Shown piece by piece: positions 51,852-60,417 of a stretch of DNA of 64,000 nucleotides. The position numbers and the translations under genes were made by a program. Under the pieces are notes generated by a model. It ran no database searches, was not told the origin of the DNA, and saw nothing but the letters and a program-made list of their open reading frames with translations. Origin of the DNA: Microbacterium sp. PM5 (GTDB taxonomy: Bacteria; Actinomycetota; Actinomycetes; Actinomycetales; Microbacteriaceae); assembly GCF_003293595.1 (NCBI RefSeq), contig NZ_CP022162.1:2018327-2082326 (forward strand). Reading direction: 5' to 3'. Position 1 is the first letter of the stretch, and every line of letters begins with the position of its first letter.

Positions 51852-53345
51852 ATGAACACCAACCTCAAGCGCGCCCTGTGGGGCACGCTCCTGGCCGGAG
51901 GCATCACGCTCTTCGGCGCAACGGTCGCTCAGGCGGCCGAGACAACGGGTGACGACGGTCTGCTGTCGGGCACCCAGGGGCTCATCTCCGTCGCGGTGCC
52001 CGTCACGGTCGCCGGCAACGGCATCTCGGTGCTCGGCGACGCCACCAGCACCGACGCGCAGACCTCGACCCCGGCGATCTCGGTCGGCGGCGGTGACGCG
52101 TCGACGAGCGGTTCCGACGGCGCCGGCTCGGGCACCCAGGCCCTCATCGATGTCGTCCTGCCGGTGACGCTCGGCGGCAACGCCGTCTCCGTCCTCGGTG
52201 ACGCCGAGAGCACGGATGCCGCGACCTCGCAGCCCGCTGAGGCGCCCGCCGCGACGCCGGCTGCACAGGAGGCTGCCGCACCCACCACGAGCGGAAGCGA
52301 CAGCATCCTGGGCGGCACCCAGGGCGTGGTGAACGTCGCGGCCCCGGTGACCGTGGGTGGCAACGCCATCTCGGTGCTCGGCGACGCCGACACCACCAAG
52401 GCCACCACGACGGCCCCCACCGGCACCGGAAGCGGCTCCACCGACGGCGCCACCACCAACGGCACGGACGGCATCCTCGGCGGCACCCAGGTGCTCGCAC
52501 CGATCACCGCACCCGTCACCGCCGGCGGCAACGCCATCTCCGTCCTCGGCGACGCCGACACCACCAAGGCCACCACGACGGCCCCCACCGGCACCGGAAG
52601 CGGCTCCACCGCAGGCTCCACCACCAACGGCACGGACGGCATCCTCGGCGGCACCCAGGTGCTCGCCCCGATCACCGCACCCGTCACCGCCGGCGGCAAC
52701 GCCATCTCCGTCCTCGGCGACGCCGACACCACCAAGGCCACCACGACGGCCCCCACCGGCACCGGAAGCGGCTCCACCGCAGGCTCCACCACCGACGGCA
52801 CGGACGGCATCCTCGGCGGCACCCAGGTGCTCGCCCCGATCACCGCACCCGTCACCGCCGGCGGCAACGCCATCTCGGTCCTCGGCGACGCCGACAGCAC
52901 CGACGCCACCACCACGGCCCCCACCGGCACCTCCGGCACGACGACCGGCGGCTCCACCACGAGCGGCCTGGACGGCATCCTGGGCGGCACGCAGCTGGGC
53001 CTGCCGATCACCGCGCCGATCACGCTCGGCGGCAACGCCGTCGCGGTCGTCGGCGACGCCACCACGACGGGGCCGACCACCGGCAACCCCGGCAACCCGG
53101 GTAACCCCGGCAACCCCGGCAACCCCGGCAACCCCGGCAACCCCGGCAACCCCGGCAACCCCGGCAACCCCGGCACGCCGACCACCGGCGGCACCCCGAT
53201 CACCGGAATGGTCGCCGCGAGCGGCCCGGTGAAGACCCTCGCCGTCACCGGCGGCGTGCTCGACACGCTGCCGCTGGTCGGCGGGCTGCTCGCCCTCGCG
53301 CTGGGGGTGATGCTCACCGCACGCCGCCGCAGCCGCACCGAATGA
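51852..53345 (+). CDS. Chaplin-like seven-repeat surface protein with LAXTG sorting signal
   Basis: 497 residues: signal peptide (cleavage near VAQAA, about residue 29), then seven repeats of about 54-61 residues, each with [SG]GTQ, PVTV-like strands and a GGNAISVLGDA core. The G-N-x-I-x-V-x-G core resembles the chaplin domain of Streptomyces aerial-surface amyloids, but without cysteines. A collagen-like (GNP)10 stalk follows, then LAVTG, a hydrophobic helix and RRRSRTE, a class E (LAXTG) sortase signal as in long chaplins. It is probably covalently wall-anchored and may self-assemble. Function is inference. GGAGAG precedes ATG 51852. Confidence 0.8.
   Translation: MNTNLKRALWGTLLAGGITLFGATVAQAAETTGDDGLLSGTQGLISVAVPVTVAGNGISVLGDATSTDAQTSTPAISVGGGDASTSGSDGAGSGTQALIDVVLPVTLGGNAVSVLGDAESTDAATSQPAEAPAATPAAQEAAAPTTSGSDSILGGTQGVVNVAAPVTVGGNAISVLGDADTTKATTTAPTGTGSGSTDGATTNGTDGILGGTQVLAPITAPVTAGGNAISVLGDADTTKATTTAPTGTGSGSTAGSTTNGTDGILGGTQVLAPITAPVTAGGNAISVLGDADTTKATTTAPTGTGSGSTAGSTTDGTDGILGGTQVLAPITAPVTAGGNAISVLGDADSTDATTTAPTGTSGTTTGGSTTSGLDGILGGTQLGLPITAPITLGGNAVAVVGDATTTGPTTGNPGNPGNPGNPGNPGNPGNPGNPGNPGNPGTPTTGGTPITGMVAASGPVKTLAVTGGVLDTLPLVGGLLALALGVMLTARRRSRTE
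52147..53154 (+). repeat. 168-bp tandem repeats inside the chaplin-like gene
   Basis: The landmark gcacc/gcac before CAG recurs at 52315, 52483, 52651, 52819 and 52987, exactly 168 bp apart (56 codons). Units between about 52395 and 52900 are nearly identical at DNA level. Earlier units (51970, 52132) differ in length (162 and 183 bp). Recent duplication of the middle units is likely, and copy number may vary between strains. Confidence 0.85.
53082..53171 (+). repeat. 9-bp minisatellite encoding (GNP)10
   Basis: Ten tandem copies of GGCAACCCC (two with CCG/GGT variants at the second boundary) encode Gly-Asn-Pro triplets, a collagen-like G-x-y stalk between the repeats and the sorting signal. 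Slippage would change stalk length in whole codon triplets without frameshift. Confidence 0.9.
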
Positions 53346-53409
53346 CCCCCGACGGGAGGGGCCGGCGACCGTGCCTGGCACCGGCCCCCGCACCGTCAGG
53401 GCGTAAACG

Positions 53410-53452
53410 ACGGATGCCGTGACCTCACCTTGGGGGAGGTCACGGCATCCGT
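53410..53452. terminator. 17-bp perfect terminator hairpin containing GGATGCC
   Basis: ACGGATGCCGTGACCTC (53410-53426) pairs perfectly with GAGGTCACGGCATCCGT (53436-53452) around 9 nt. It lies between the convergent stops of the chaplin-like gene and rplI and is a bidirectional terminator by position and strength. Its stem carries the GGATGCC heptamer on both arms. Confidence 0.85.
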
Positions 53453-53455
53453 GCT

Positions 53456-53506
53456 GCGTTTCGACGAGGCGCTGCGCGCCTCGCTCAACGACCGGGAAAC
53501 CCGGCG
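53456..53506. repeat. REP-like element, copy 1
   Basis: GCGTTTCGACGAGGCGC-TGC-GCGCCTC, then TCGCTCAACGACCGGG. Shares TTTCGAC...TCGCTCAAC.(A/C)CCGGG with copies at 54284-54324 and 62552-62637, each with a different GC palindrome in the middle. It lies just downstream of rplI, between it and the terminator. Confidence 0.65.
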
Positions 53507-53510
53507 GGTC

Positions 53511-53963
53511 TTACTTGGCGGCGACCACCTGGAGGGTGATCACAGCGGTGAGGTCGTCGCGCAGACGCACGGTCGCCTCGTGCTCACCGACGGCCTTGAT
53601 GGGCGCGGTGATGTGGATCTTGCGCTTGTCGAGGTCACCGAAACCGGCTGCCTTGACCGCGTCGGCCACGTCGGCGGTCTTGACCGACCCGAAGAGGCGG
53701 CCTTCCTTGCCGGCCTTGACCGACAGCTTGACCTTGTTCGACTCGAGGGTGTCCTTGAGCGCGACGGCCTCTTCGTGGTCGTGGATCGCACGGGCGTCAC
53801 GGGCGGCGCGGATCGACGCCACCTGCTTCTCGCCACCGCGGGTCCACGCCACAGCGAAGCCCTGAGGGATGAGGTAGTTGCGGGCGTACCCGTTCTTGAC
53901 CTCGATGACGTCGCCGGCGCTTCCGAGCCCGGCAACCTCGTTCGTGAGAATCAGCTTTGCCAT
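53511..53963 (-). CDS. rplI: 50S ribosomal protein L9
   Basis: 150 residues: N-terminal [20 protein letters not shown] and the L9 signature [17 protein letters not shown], a long central helix, and the C-terminal domain ending VVAAK. Binds 23S rRNA near the L1 stalk and limits frameshifting. Thirteen bases after rpsR, GGAG-type site upstream. Last gene of the rpsF operon here. Confidence 0.99.
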   Translation of the reverse strand: MAKLILTNEVAGLGSAGDVIEVKNGYARNYLIPQGFAVAWTRGGEKQVASIRAARDARAIHDHEEAVALKDTLESNKVKLSVKAGKEGRLFGSVKTADVADAVKAAGFGDLDKRKIHITAPIKAVGEHEATVRLRDDLTAVITLQVVAAK

Positions 53964-53975
53964 GATGGGTGCTCC

Positions 53976-54230
53976 TTAGCGGCCAGCGCCGGCGTAAGGC
54001 AGGAGCGCCATTTCGCGGGCGTTCTTGATCGCCTTGGCGATCAGACGCTGCTCCTGCACCGAGACACCGGTGATACGACGGGCGCGGATCTTGCCGCGCT
54101 CCGAGATGAACTTGCGAAGCGTTGCGACGTCCTTGTAGTCGATGACGCCGACGCGGATCGCCTTCGCGGGAGCGGCGTTCTTCGCGCCCTTCCGCGGCTT
54201 ACGGCGATCGCCGGTAGCCTTTCCAGCCAT
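53976..54230 (-). CDS. rpsR: 30S ribosomal protein S18
   Basis: 84 residues, longer and more basic at the N-terminus ([20 protein letters not shown]) as in actinobacteria, with [20 protein letters not shown] and [20 protein letters not shown]. No N-terminal zinc-binding cysteine set is present, so this is a C-minus form. Assembles with S6 on 16S rRNA. AAGGAAAACA precedes ATG 54230. Confidence 0.99.
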   Translation of the reverse strand: MAGKATGDRRKPRKGAKNAAPAKAIRVGVIDYKDVATLRKFISERGKIRARRITGVSVQEQRLIAKAIKNAREMALLPYAGAGR

Positions 54231-54246
54231 TGTTTTCCTTAGATGT

Positions 54247-54324
54247 GAGCGGATGCCGAGGCATCCAAGATTTTCTGCGTGAGGGTTTCGACTCGGCCCT
54301 CCGGGCCTCGCTCAACCCCCGGCG
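54247..54324. repeat. GGATGCC palindrome plus REP-like element copy 2, inside the rpsF operon
   Basis: Between ssb and rpsR lie GGATGCCGAGGCATCC (about 54251-54266) and the REP-like unit GTTTCGACTCGGCCC-TCC-GGGCC-TCGCTCAACCCCCGG (54284-54324). Such structure between co-transcribed genes could process or partly terminate the message, setting different levels of ssb and rpsR. Confidence 0.6.
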
Positions 54325-54331
54325 GCGACGA

Positions 54332-54835
54332 TCAGAAAGGAGTGTCGTCGCCGTAGGCGCCGGGTGCGCTCCAGGCGTCGGGTGCGGCAGAGCCCGGGGT
54401 CGCCCACGGCTCCTCCTGCTGCACCTGCTGCGGGCGCGACTGCTGGCCGCCCCCGTAGTTGCCTCCGCCGGAGGCGGCACGCGTGACCTGAGCCGTGGCA
54501 TACCGCAGCGAGGGGCCGATCTCGTCGACCTCCAGCTCGATCGCGGTCCGGTTGTTGCCCTCGCGGTCCTGGTAGGAACGCTGCTTCAACCGACCGGTCG
54601 CGATGACACGGGAACCCTTCGTCAGCGAACCGGCGACGTGCTCGGCGAACTCGCGCCACACCGACGCGCGGAGGAACAGCGCTTCGCCGTCCTTCCACTC
54701 GTTGGCCTGACGGTCGAAGTTGCGCGGCGTCGACGCGATGGTGAAGTTCGCGACGGGCAGGCCGTTCTGCGTGTAGCGCAGCTCGGGGTCTGCCGTGAGG
54801 TTTCCCACGACGGTGATGACGGTCTCGCCGGCCAT
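54332..54835 (-). CDS. ssb: Single-stranded DNA-binding protein
   Basis: 167 residues: OB fold ([60 protein letters not shown]) and a Gly/Gln/Pro-rich tail ending in acidic DDTPF, the tip that recruits partner proteins. Between rpsF and rpsR as in most bacteria. Protects single-stranded DNA in replication and repair. Confidence 0.99.
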   Translation of the reverse strand: MAGETVITVVGNLTADPELRYTQNGLPVANFTIASTPRNFDRQANEWKDGEALFLRASVWREFAEHVAGSLTKGSRVIATGRLKQRSYQDREGNNRTAIELEVDEIGPSLRYATAQVTRAASGGGNYGGGQQSRPQQVQQEEPWATPGSAAPDAWSAPGAYGDDTPF

Positions 54836-54840
54836 CGTCC

Positions 54841-55206
54841 TTACGCCTTCGCTGCCTTGCGGGCGGCCTTGGCCTCGGCGCGCTCCTTCTCGGCGGCGAC
54901 CTGAGCGATCGCCTCCTCGGCACGCAGGACCTTGGTACGCATGATCTGCTCGTTCAGCTTGAGCTGACGGTCGAGCTCCTGCGTGGCCTCGCTCGTGGCG
55001 GTGAAGTTGACGACGGCGTAGATGCCCTCGTTCTTCTTCTGGATCTCGTACGCCAGGCGACGCTTGCCCCAGACGTCGACGTTCTCGATGGAGCCACCGT
55101 CTGCGGTGATCACCTTGAGGAACCCGTCGAGCTTGGGGGCGACCTGACGCTCGTCGATCTCGGGGTCGAGGATGACCATGAGCTCGTACTGGTGTGAGTG
55201 CGTCAC
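54841..55206 (-). CDS. rpsF: 30S ribosomal protein S6
   Basis: 121 residues: [40 protein letters not shown] and an Ala/Lys/Glu-rich C-terminal tail. Pairs with S18. The GTG start at 55206 follows a strong GGAGGTGGGTTA site. A hairpin lies just upstream in the leader (55232-55254). Confidence 0.99.
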   Translation of the reverse strand: MTHSHQYELMVILDPEIDERQVAPKLDGFLKVITADGGSIENVDVWGKRRLAYEIQKKNEGIYAVVNFTATSEATQELDRQLKLNEQIMRTKVLRAEEAIAQVAAEKERAEAKAARKAAKA

Positions 55207-55231
55207 TAACCCACCTCCTTCGGACTAGAAC

Positions 55232-55254
55232 GGATGCCGGGCATTTCCCGGCAT
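55232..55254 (-). promoter_or_regulatory. Leader hairpin upstream of rpsF
   Basis: GATGCCGGG and CCCGGCATC form a perfect 9-bp stem around a 5-nt loop, 26-48 nt upstream of the rpsF GTG. The stem again contains GGATGCC. rpsF leaders in many bacteria bind the S6:S18 complex; this hairpin could be such a site, but the conserved CCG-bulge structure was not established. Confidence 0.4.
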
Positions 55255-55374
55255 CAGGAGGGTTGATGCACGTGCCCGGACTCTATTCCGCAACGGAACG
55301 CAGACGGGCAACCACAACAGTCTACCCGACGACCGCTACGCTCATGGACGACGGGGGCGACGGAAGGACGGTGG

Positions 55375-56940
55375 ATGCCGGGCACGCACGTTCCCGCGCG
55401 CACGGGCGCGGTCCTGACCGCGCTGCTGATGGCGGCCGCGGTCTGCAATCTGACCACCGGCGGCGCCAGCGTCGCCCTGCCCGACATCGCCGGCACCTTC
55501 GACGCCCCGCAGACGACGCTCAACCTCGTCGCTCTCGGCACAGGGCTGGGGCTCGCGATGACTGTGCTGTACGCCGGCGCCCTCGGCGACCGCTACGGCC
55601 GCGTGCGGCTGCTGTGCATCGGACTGATCGGTCTGCTGATCGCCGGCACCGCGGCAAGCCTCGCCCCGACGATCGAGTTCCTCATGGGCGCCCGCGTGCT
55701 CACGGGTATCGCTGCGGGCTGCGCCTTTCCCACGACCCTCGCCCTCATCACCGCCCTCTGGGCGGAGGGTCCGGCCCGCGTGCGCGCGATCGCCCTGTGG
55801 ACGGCGACCGGGGCGGTGGCGACGGTCGCCGGCTCGGTGATCTCGGGCGCACTCGTCGTCGCCTTCGGCTGGCGCATCGCCCTGCTGCTGCCCGTGCCGG
55901 TCGCCGCCGTGGCACTCCTCATCGCCGCGCGCGCGATTCCGCGCGGCGTGGCGGAGTCCGACGAGCCGGTCGATCACCTCGGCGGCATCCTGTCGGTCGT
56001 CGCCGTGGCCGCACTGGTGCTCGGTCTCGGCGTCGTCTTCGCCCCGGGGGAGACGGGTGCGGGGGTGGGCCTGCTCGTCGCCGCGGCGGTGCTGATCGCC
56101 GCCTTCGCGGCGCGCCAGCTGCGGATCGCGGCGCCCCTCTACGATCTGTCCATCGCGCGGCGGCGCCTGTTCTGGGTCCCGGCCGTCGCAGGCACCCTCG
56201 CCTTCGGCGCGCTCGTGGGGGCGATGTTCGTCGGTCAGCAGTACCTGCAGAACATCCTCGGCTACGACGCGCTGCAGGCGGGCGTCGCACTCATCCCGGC
56301 CGCGATCGCGCTGCTCGTGTGCGCACCGCTGGCGGCGATCCTCGTCGAACGCGGCACGCGGATGGCGATGATCGTCGGCTACGTCGTGCTCATCGCCGCC
56401 TTCGGCACGATGCTCGCGTGGAACGAGACCACACCGCCGGTGATCGTCGCGCTCGCGTTCGCCCTGGTCGGCGGGGGTGCGTCGTTCGTGATGACCGCGG
56501 CATCCCGCTCCCTGACCAGCAGCACCCCGGTGCGCCGCGCGGGCATGGCCTCGGCGACCAGCGACCTGCAGACCGACCTCGGCGGTGCGGTGATGCAGGC
56601 GCTGCTCGGCGCCGTGCTCGCCGGCGGGTTCTCGCACGTGTTCGCCGGGCTCATCGCCGCCTCTCCCGAAGCCGCATCGCTCTCCGACGACATCACCCGC
56701 GCCTTGCAGGCGTCGTACGCGTCGGCCGCCCACGTGGCCGCCAACAACCCCGCCTACGCGGCGCAGATCCTCGAGGCGGCGCGGTTGAGTTTCGTCGACG
56801 GCGCCTGGGCGGCGTACCTCGTCGGCGCCGTCGCGCTCGTGGTGGGACTGATCGTGGTGACCGTGGGCCTTCCGGGGGTCGCCGTCGAGAAAGAGTTGCG
56901 AGGCCGTTATCGCGACGAGGACGCGCTGACGGCGCCCTGA
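55375..56940 (+). CDS. MFS transporter, DHA2 (14-helix) type
   Basis: 521 residues, about 14 helices: ALPDIAGTFDAPQTTLNLVA in the first loop, motif A GALGDRYGRVRLLCIGL, and MASATSDLQTDLGGAVMQAL in the second half. EmrB/QacA-like drug:proton antiporters have this layout. GGAAGG precedes ATG 55375. It is divergent from rpsF. Substrate unknown. Confidence 0.92.
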   Translation: MPGTHVPARTGAVLTALLMAAAVCNLTTGGASVALPDIAGTFDAPQTTLNLVALGTGLGLAMTVLYAGALGDRYGRVRLLCIGLIGLLIAGTAASLAPTIEFLMGARVLTGIAAGCAFPTTLALITALWAEGPARVRAIALWTATGAVATVAGSVISGALVVAFGWRIALLLPVPVAAVALLIAARAIPRGVAESDEPVDHLGGILSVVAVAALVLGLGVVFAPGETGAGVGLLVAAAVLIAAFAARQLRIAAPLYDLSIARRRLFWVPAVAGTLAFGALVGAMFVGQQYLQNILGYDALQAGVALIPAAIALLVCAPLAAILVERGTRMAMIVGYVVLIAAFGTMLAWNETTPPVIVALAFALVGGGASFVMTAASRSLTSSTPVRRAGMASATSDLQTDLGGAVMQALLGAVLAGGFSHVFAGLIAASPEAASLSDDITRALQASYASAAHVAANNPAYAAQILEAARLSFVDGAWAAYLVGAVALVVGLIVVTVGLPGVAVEKELRGRYRDEDALTAP

Positions 56941-56965
56941 AAGCTCGCCCGGGTAGCGTGGCGAT

Positions 56966-58135
56966 ATGAGCACGCCCGCGGCATCCTCAGCCTTCGACGC
57001 GCGACCGCTCATCGAGCCCGCCGATCGGGCGACCGTGCGCGCCTACGTGCGCGACCTGCGCGCGAGTGGACGGGCACCGGCGTCGAACATCGCGTCGCGG
57101 GCCGTCTTCGCCGTGCTCGCCGTCGTGGCCGTGCTCTTCGTCTTCGGGTCGACGGTGATCGGTGTCGTGGGCGGCATGACGACGGCATCCGGGGGCGGGT
57201 TCTCGCCCTTCCTGATCGCGCCGATCCTCGTGGTCGTCGGTGTGGTCGCGGTGCTCGCGACCGCGCTGGTGCGCATGTTCGGCGCCCGCACGGGGGAGCG
57301 GTGGTGGCGCCTCGACCGCTTCGCGCGGGCCAACGCGATGACCTGGTACCCGTCGGTGTCGAACCCACCGCTGCCGGGAATGGTGTTCGGCATCGGACAC
57401 GGGCGCATCGCGAGCGACGTGGTCCGCGGCGAGAGGCCGCGCTTCGTCGAGTTCGGCAACTATGTGTACCGCACGGGCTCGGGCAAGAACGAGTCGACGC
57501 ATCGGTGGGGCTACGTCGCCGTCAAGCTGTCGACCCCGCTGCCCAACATCGTGCTGGATGCCGTCGGCAACAACAGCCTGTTCGGCTCCAACCTGCCGGC
57601 CGCGCTCGACGGGTCGCAGCGGCTGAGTCTGGAGGGCGACTTCGACCGCACCTTCACGCTCTACTGCCCGTCCGGCTACGAGGCCGACGCGCTCTACCTC
57701 TTCACGCCCGACATCATGGCGCGATTCGTCGACCACGCCGCCGCCCTCGACATCGAGATCGTCGACGACTGGCTCTTCCTCTATACGCCGCGCGAGGCGT
57801 CGACGCTCGACCCTGCCACCTGGGCCTGGCTGTTCTCCGTGGTCGCGGCCCTGCTCGACAAGCTCGCCCAGTGGGAGCGCTGGCGCGACGACCGCCTCGC
57901 CGCACCGGCGACCGGCGCGGCCGTCCCCGCGCGTGACGCGGCGGGATCGGCGGCACTCCCGTTCGCGGCGCCCGCGGCATCCCTGGGTCCACCGCACGGC
58001 GTCGCGCCGGAGGGCAGACGGCTGCGGCGGCGCGTGCCGTGGGCCGCGATCATCGTGATCGGCGCGGCGCTGCTGCTGATGCTGTTCGGCCCGCTGGGCG
58101 TGTTCGCCTCGATCATCGAGAACCTGTCGAACTGA
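56966..58135 (+). CDS. Membrane protein of unknown function
   Basis: 389 residues: two N-terminal helices (about 45-65 and 80-105), a cytoplasmic domain of about 200 residues with RWWRLDRFARANAMTWYPSV and LYLFTPDIMARFVDHAAALD, an Ala/Pro linker and a C-terminal helix (WAAIIVIGAALLLMLFGPLG). No family recognised. ATG 56966 follows TAGCGT by 6 nt. Possibly co-transcribed with the MFS gene 25 bp upstream. Confidence 0.75.
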   Translation: MSTPAASSAFDARPLIEPADRATVRAYVRDLRASGRAPASNIASRAVFAVLAVVAVLFVFGSTVIGVVGGMTTASGGGFSPFLIAPILVVVGVVAVLATALVRMFGARTGERWWRLDRFARANAMTWYPSVSNPPLPGMVFGIGHGRIASDVVRGERPRFVEFGNYVYRTGSGKNESTHRWGYVAVKLSTPLPNIVLDAVGNNSLFGSNLPAALDGSQRLSLEGDFDRTFTLYCPSGYEADALYLFTPDIMARFVDHAAALDIEIVDDWLFLYTPREASTLDPATWAWLFSVVAALLDKLAQWERWRDDRLAAPATGAAVPARDAAGSAALPFAAPAASLGPPHGVAPEGRRLRRRVPWAAIIVIGAALLLMLFGPLGVFASIIENLSN

Positions 58136-58141
58136 GACCGC

Positions 58142-58157
58142 CGTTGCACGTGAAACG
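58142..58157. promoter_or_regulatory. Degenerate parS-like site
   Basis: CGTTGCACGTGAAACG matches 13 of 16 positions of the usual parS consensus TGTTTCACGTGAAACA, centred on the same CACGTG. It lies between convergent genes. A site this degenerate may be chance; being near the dnaB/rpsF block, often close to the origin, gives weak support. Confidence 0.25.
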
Positions 58158-58187
58158 GTGCGCGCCGGCGGCCGCGCGACGACCGGC

Positions 58188-58586
58188 TCAGGCTGCCGGC
58201 AGCGGCGCGAACAGGTCGACGGCGTTGCCGTCGGGGTCGAGCACCGTCGCGTAGCGCTGACCCCAGAACGCGTCGAACGGCGGAACGTGACCCTCGTGGC
58301 CCGCGGCGACGAGGGTGGCATACGCGGCATCCACCTCTGCCGGACTGTCCTTGACGAACGCGAGCGCGATGCGGTGTCCGCCGGACGCCGGCTGGTAGTC
58401 GGGGTCGAAACTGCGGATCGTCTCCACCGTGTCCCACGCCAGAGCGACGCCGCCGTCGAGGGTCGCGTCGACGTGCGGAGCGTCGTCCTGATCGTCGGCG
58501 ATCGGCACGCCCAGCGCCCGATAGAACGCGAGGGATGCCGCCATGTCCCGCACGACGATGCCGATGAATCCGAGGGTTGCTGTCAT
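58188..58586 (-). CDS. VOC/glyoxalase family protein
   Basis: 132 residues: MTATLGFIGIVVRDMAASLA, FYRALGVPIADDQDDAPHVD, and PAEVDAAYATLVAAGHEGHV with VLDPDGNAVDLFAPLP at the end, the usual betaalphabetabetabeta pairs of the VOC fold. Metal ligands are not complete for a glyoxalase, so a binding role is possible. ATG 58586 follows TAGCCT by 6 nt. Confidence 0.88.
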   Translation of the reverse strand: MTATLGFIGIVVRDMAASLAFYRALGVPIADDQDDAPHVDATLDGGVALAWDTVETIRSFDPDYQPASGGHRIALAFVKDSPAEVDAAYATLVAAGHEGHVPPFDAFWGQRYATVLDPDGNAVDLFAPLPAA

Positions 58587-58634
58587 GGCGTCAGGCTATG
58601 GCAGGCCGGAGACACTCACCCTCGAGCGCCCCGC

Positions 58635-58709
58635 GTGCACAACTCCGCCTGAACCGCGCAAGCCAGCGCCGCACGCCCGCGCCGACGCCGTCCAGGCGGA
58701 GTTACGCAC
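58635..58709. repeat. Intergenic inverted-repeat element, copy B
   Basis: Arms GTGCACAACTCCGCCTG (58635-58651) and CAGGCGGAGTTACGCAC (58693-58709) pair with two mismatches, 41 nt apart. Terminal bases agree with copy A at 25785-25869. It fills most of the 169-bp gap between the VOC gene start and the ABC ATPase stop. Confidence 0.6.
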
Positions 58710-58755
58710 GCCACGCGGGACCGGGGGCGGGGCCGCGGCCGCGGATGCCGCGGCT

Positions 58756-60417
58756 TCAGCCGCGGGCGGCGCGCCAGGCCTCGCGGCGGGCGGCCTGCTC
58801 AGCGGGATCGGGCACCGGCAGCGAGGCGATGAGCGTGCGGGTGTAGTCGTCCTGCGGGTCGCCGAGCACGCGCGCGGTCGGCCCGGTCTCGGCGATGGTG
58901 CCCTTGTGCAGCACGACGACGCGGTGGGCGAGCATGTCGACGACCGCGAGATCGTGCGTGATGAAGAGGGTCGCGAAGCCGAACCGCTCCTGCAGCTCGC
59001 CGAACAGCTCGAGCACGCGCGCCTGCACCGACACGTCGAGCGCGCTGGTGGGCTCGTCGGCGATGAGCAGCTTCGGATCGAGCGCGAGACCGCGGGCCAG
59101 CGAGGCCCGCTGGCGCTGCCCGCCCGACAGCTCGTGCGGGAAGCGGTCGCCGAACGCCTTCGGCAGCTGCACGGCCTCGAGCAGCTCGTCGACGCGGTCG
59201 CGGGCATCCGCGGCATCCCGAGCCCCGCCGTGCACGATCAACGGCTCGGCGACGTTCTGGGCGATCGTCAGCAGCGGGTTGAAACTCGTCGCCGGATCCT
59301 GGAACACGAACCCGAGGTCCTTGCGGTGGGGCCGGAACGTACGCTCCTTGACCCCGTTCATCTCGACGCCGAGCACCCGCAGCGAGCCGCCGGTCACCGG
59401 CGTGAGCCCGGCGATCGCGCGGCCGATCGTGGTCTTTCCCGAACCGCTCTCGCCGACCAGGCCCACGACCTCCCCGGGCGCGATCGAGAAGCTGACCCGG
59501 TCGACGGCGCGGAATCCAGCGCGACGCAGGCGCCCCGCGTACTCGATGACGAGGTCGGATGCCGCGACGACCGGCGCCGCCTCGGCGGCGCCCGCCGGCA
59601 GCTGGCGGTCGATGACCTCCAGCCGCGGCACGGCGGCGAGCAGGCGCTTCGTGTAGTCGTCGCGAGGCGCGGCGAACAGCTCCGAGGCGGGCGCGGTCTC
59701 GACGACCTCGCCGTTCAGCATGACCGCCACCCGGTCGGCGAGGTCGGCCACGACGCCCATGTTGTGCGTGATCAGCACGATCGCCGTTCCGTCTTCGTCG
59801 CGCAGGCGCCGCAGCAGGTCGAGGATCTCGGCCTGCACCGTGACATCGAGCGCCGTGGTCGGCTCGTCCGCGATGATCACGGTCGGATCGAGCGCCAGCG
59901 CCGTAGCGATGACGATGCGCTGCTTCTGCCCGCCGGAGAACTGGTGCGGGTAGTCGTCGACGCGCCGCTCGGGCTCGGGGATGCCGACACGACCGAGCAT
60001 CTCGATCGCCCGCGCACGCGCCTGCTTCTTCGTGTACCTGCCGTGGGCGCGCAGGCCCTCCGCCAGCTGCCACCCCACGGTGAAGACGGGATTGAGGGCC
60101 GTCGAGGGCTCCTGGAAGATCATCGCCGCCTTCGTGCCCCGCACCCGGCGCATCGCCTCGCGGTCGAGGCCGATGACATCTGTGCCGTCGAGCACGACCG
60201 CGCCCTGGGTGAGGGCGGTCTCGGGCAGCAGGCCCAGAATGCTGCGCGCGGTGACGGTCTTGCCGCTTCCCGACTCGCCGACGATCGCCAGCACCTCGCC
60301 CGGGCGTACGTCGAGACTCACCCCTCGCACCGCGTGCACGTCGCCGCCGTCGGTGGCGAAGGTGACATCCAGGTCGCGGATGTCGACCGCCCGTGCGTCG
60401 GAAGACGTCGCCGCCAT
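58756..60417 (-). CDS. Peptide ABC transporter double ATPase (DppD-DppF fusion)
   Basis: 553 residues with two complete ABC ATPase halves. Half 1: Walker A GESGSGKT, signature [10 protein letters not shown], Walker [13 protein letters not shown]. Half 2: Walker A GESGSGKT, signature [10 protein letters not shown], Walker [13 protein letters not shown]. Powers uptake of di- or oligopeptides through the two permeases encoded upstream. ATG 60417 overlaps the permease stop by one base. Fusion of the two ATPases into one chain is common in actinobacteria. Confidence 0.96.
   Translation of the reverse strand: MAATSSDARAVDIRDLDVTFATDGGDVHAVRGVSLDVRPGEVLAIVGESGSGKTVTARSILGLLPETALTQGAVVLDGTDVIGLDREAMRRVRGTKAAMIFQEPSTALNPVFTVGWQLAEGLRAHGRYTKKQARARAIEMLGRVGIPEPERRVDDYPHQFSGGQKQRIVIATALALDPTVIIADEPTTALDVTVQAEILDLLRRLRDEDGTAIVLITHNMGVVADLADRVAVMLNGEVVETAPASELFAAPRDDYTKRLLAAVPRLEVIDRQLPAGAAEAAPVVAASDLVIEYAGRLRRAGFRAVDRVSFSIAPGEVVGLVGESGSGKTTIGRAIAGLTPVTGGSLRVLGVEMNGVKERTFRPHRKDLGFVFQDPATSFNPLLTIAQNVAEPLIVHGGARDAADARDRVDELLEAVQLPKAFGDRFPHELSGGQRQRASLARGLALDPKLLIADEPTSALDVSVQARVLELFGELQERFGFATLFITHDLAVVDMLAHRVVVLHKGTIAETGPTARVLGDPQDDYTRTLIASLPVPDPAEQAARREAWRAARG

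Noticed and set aside
52300..53171. Regular repeats that could suggest a CRISPR array
   Set aside because: Period and identity follow codons of one open frame; no short repeat with unique spacers and no cas genes.
51450..53393. Long minus-strand frames opposite the surface-protein genes
   Set aside because: The plus strand has signal peptides, strong ribosome sites and a sorting signal; the minus frames are low-complexity reflections of the repeats.
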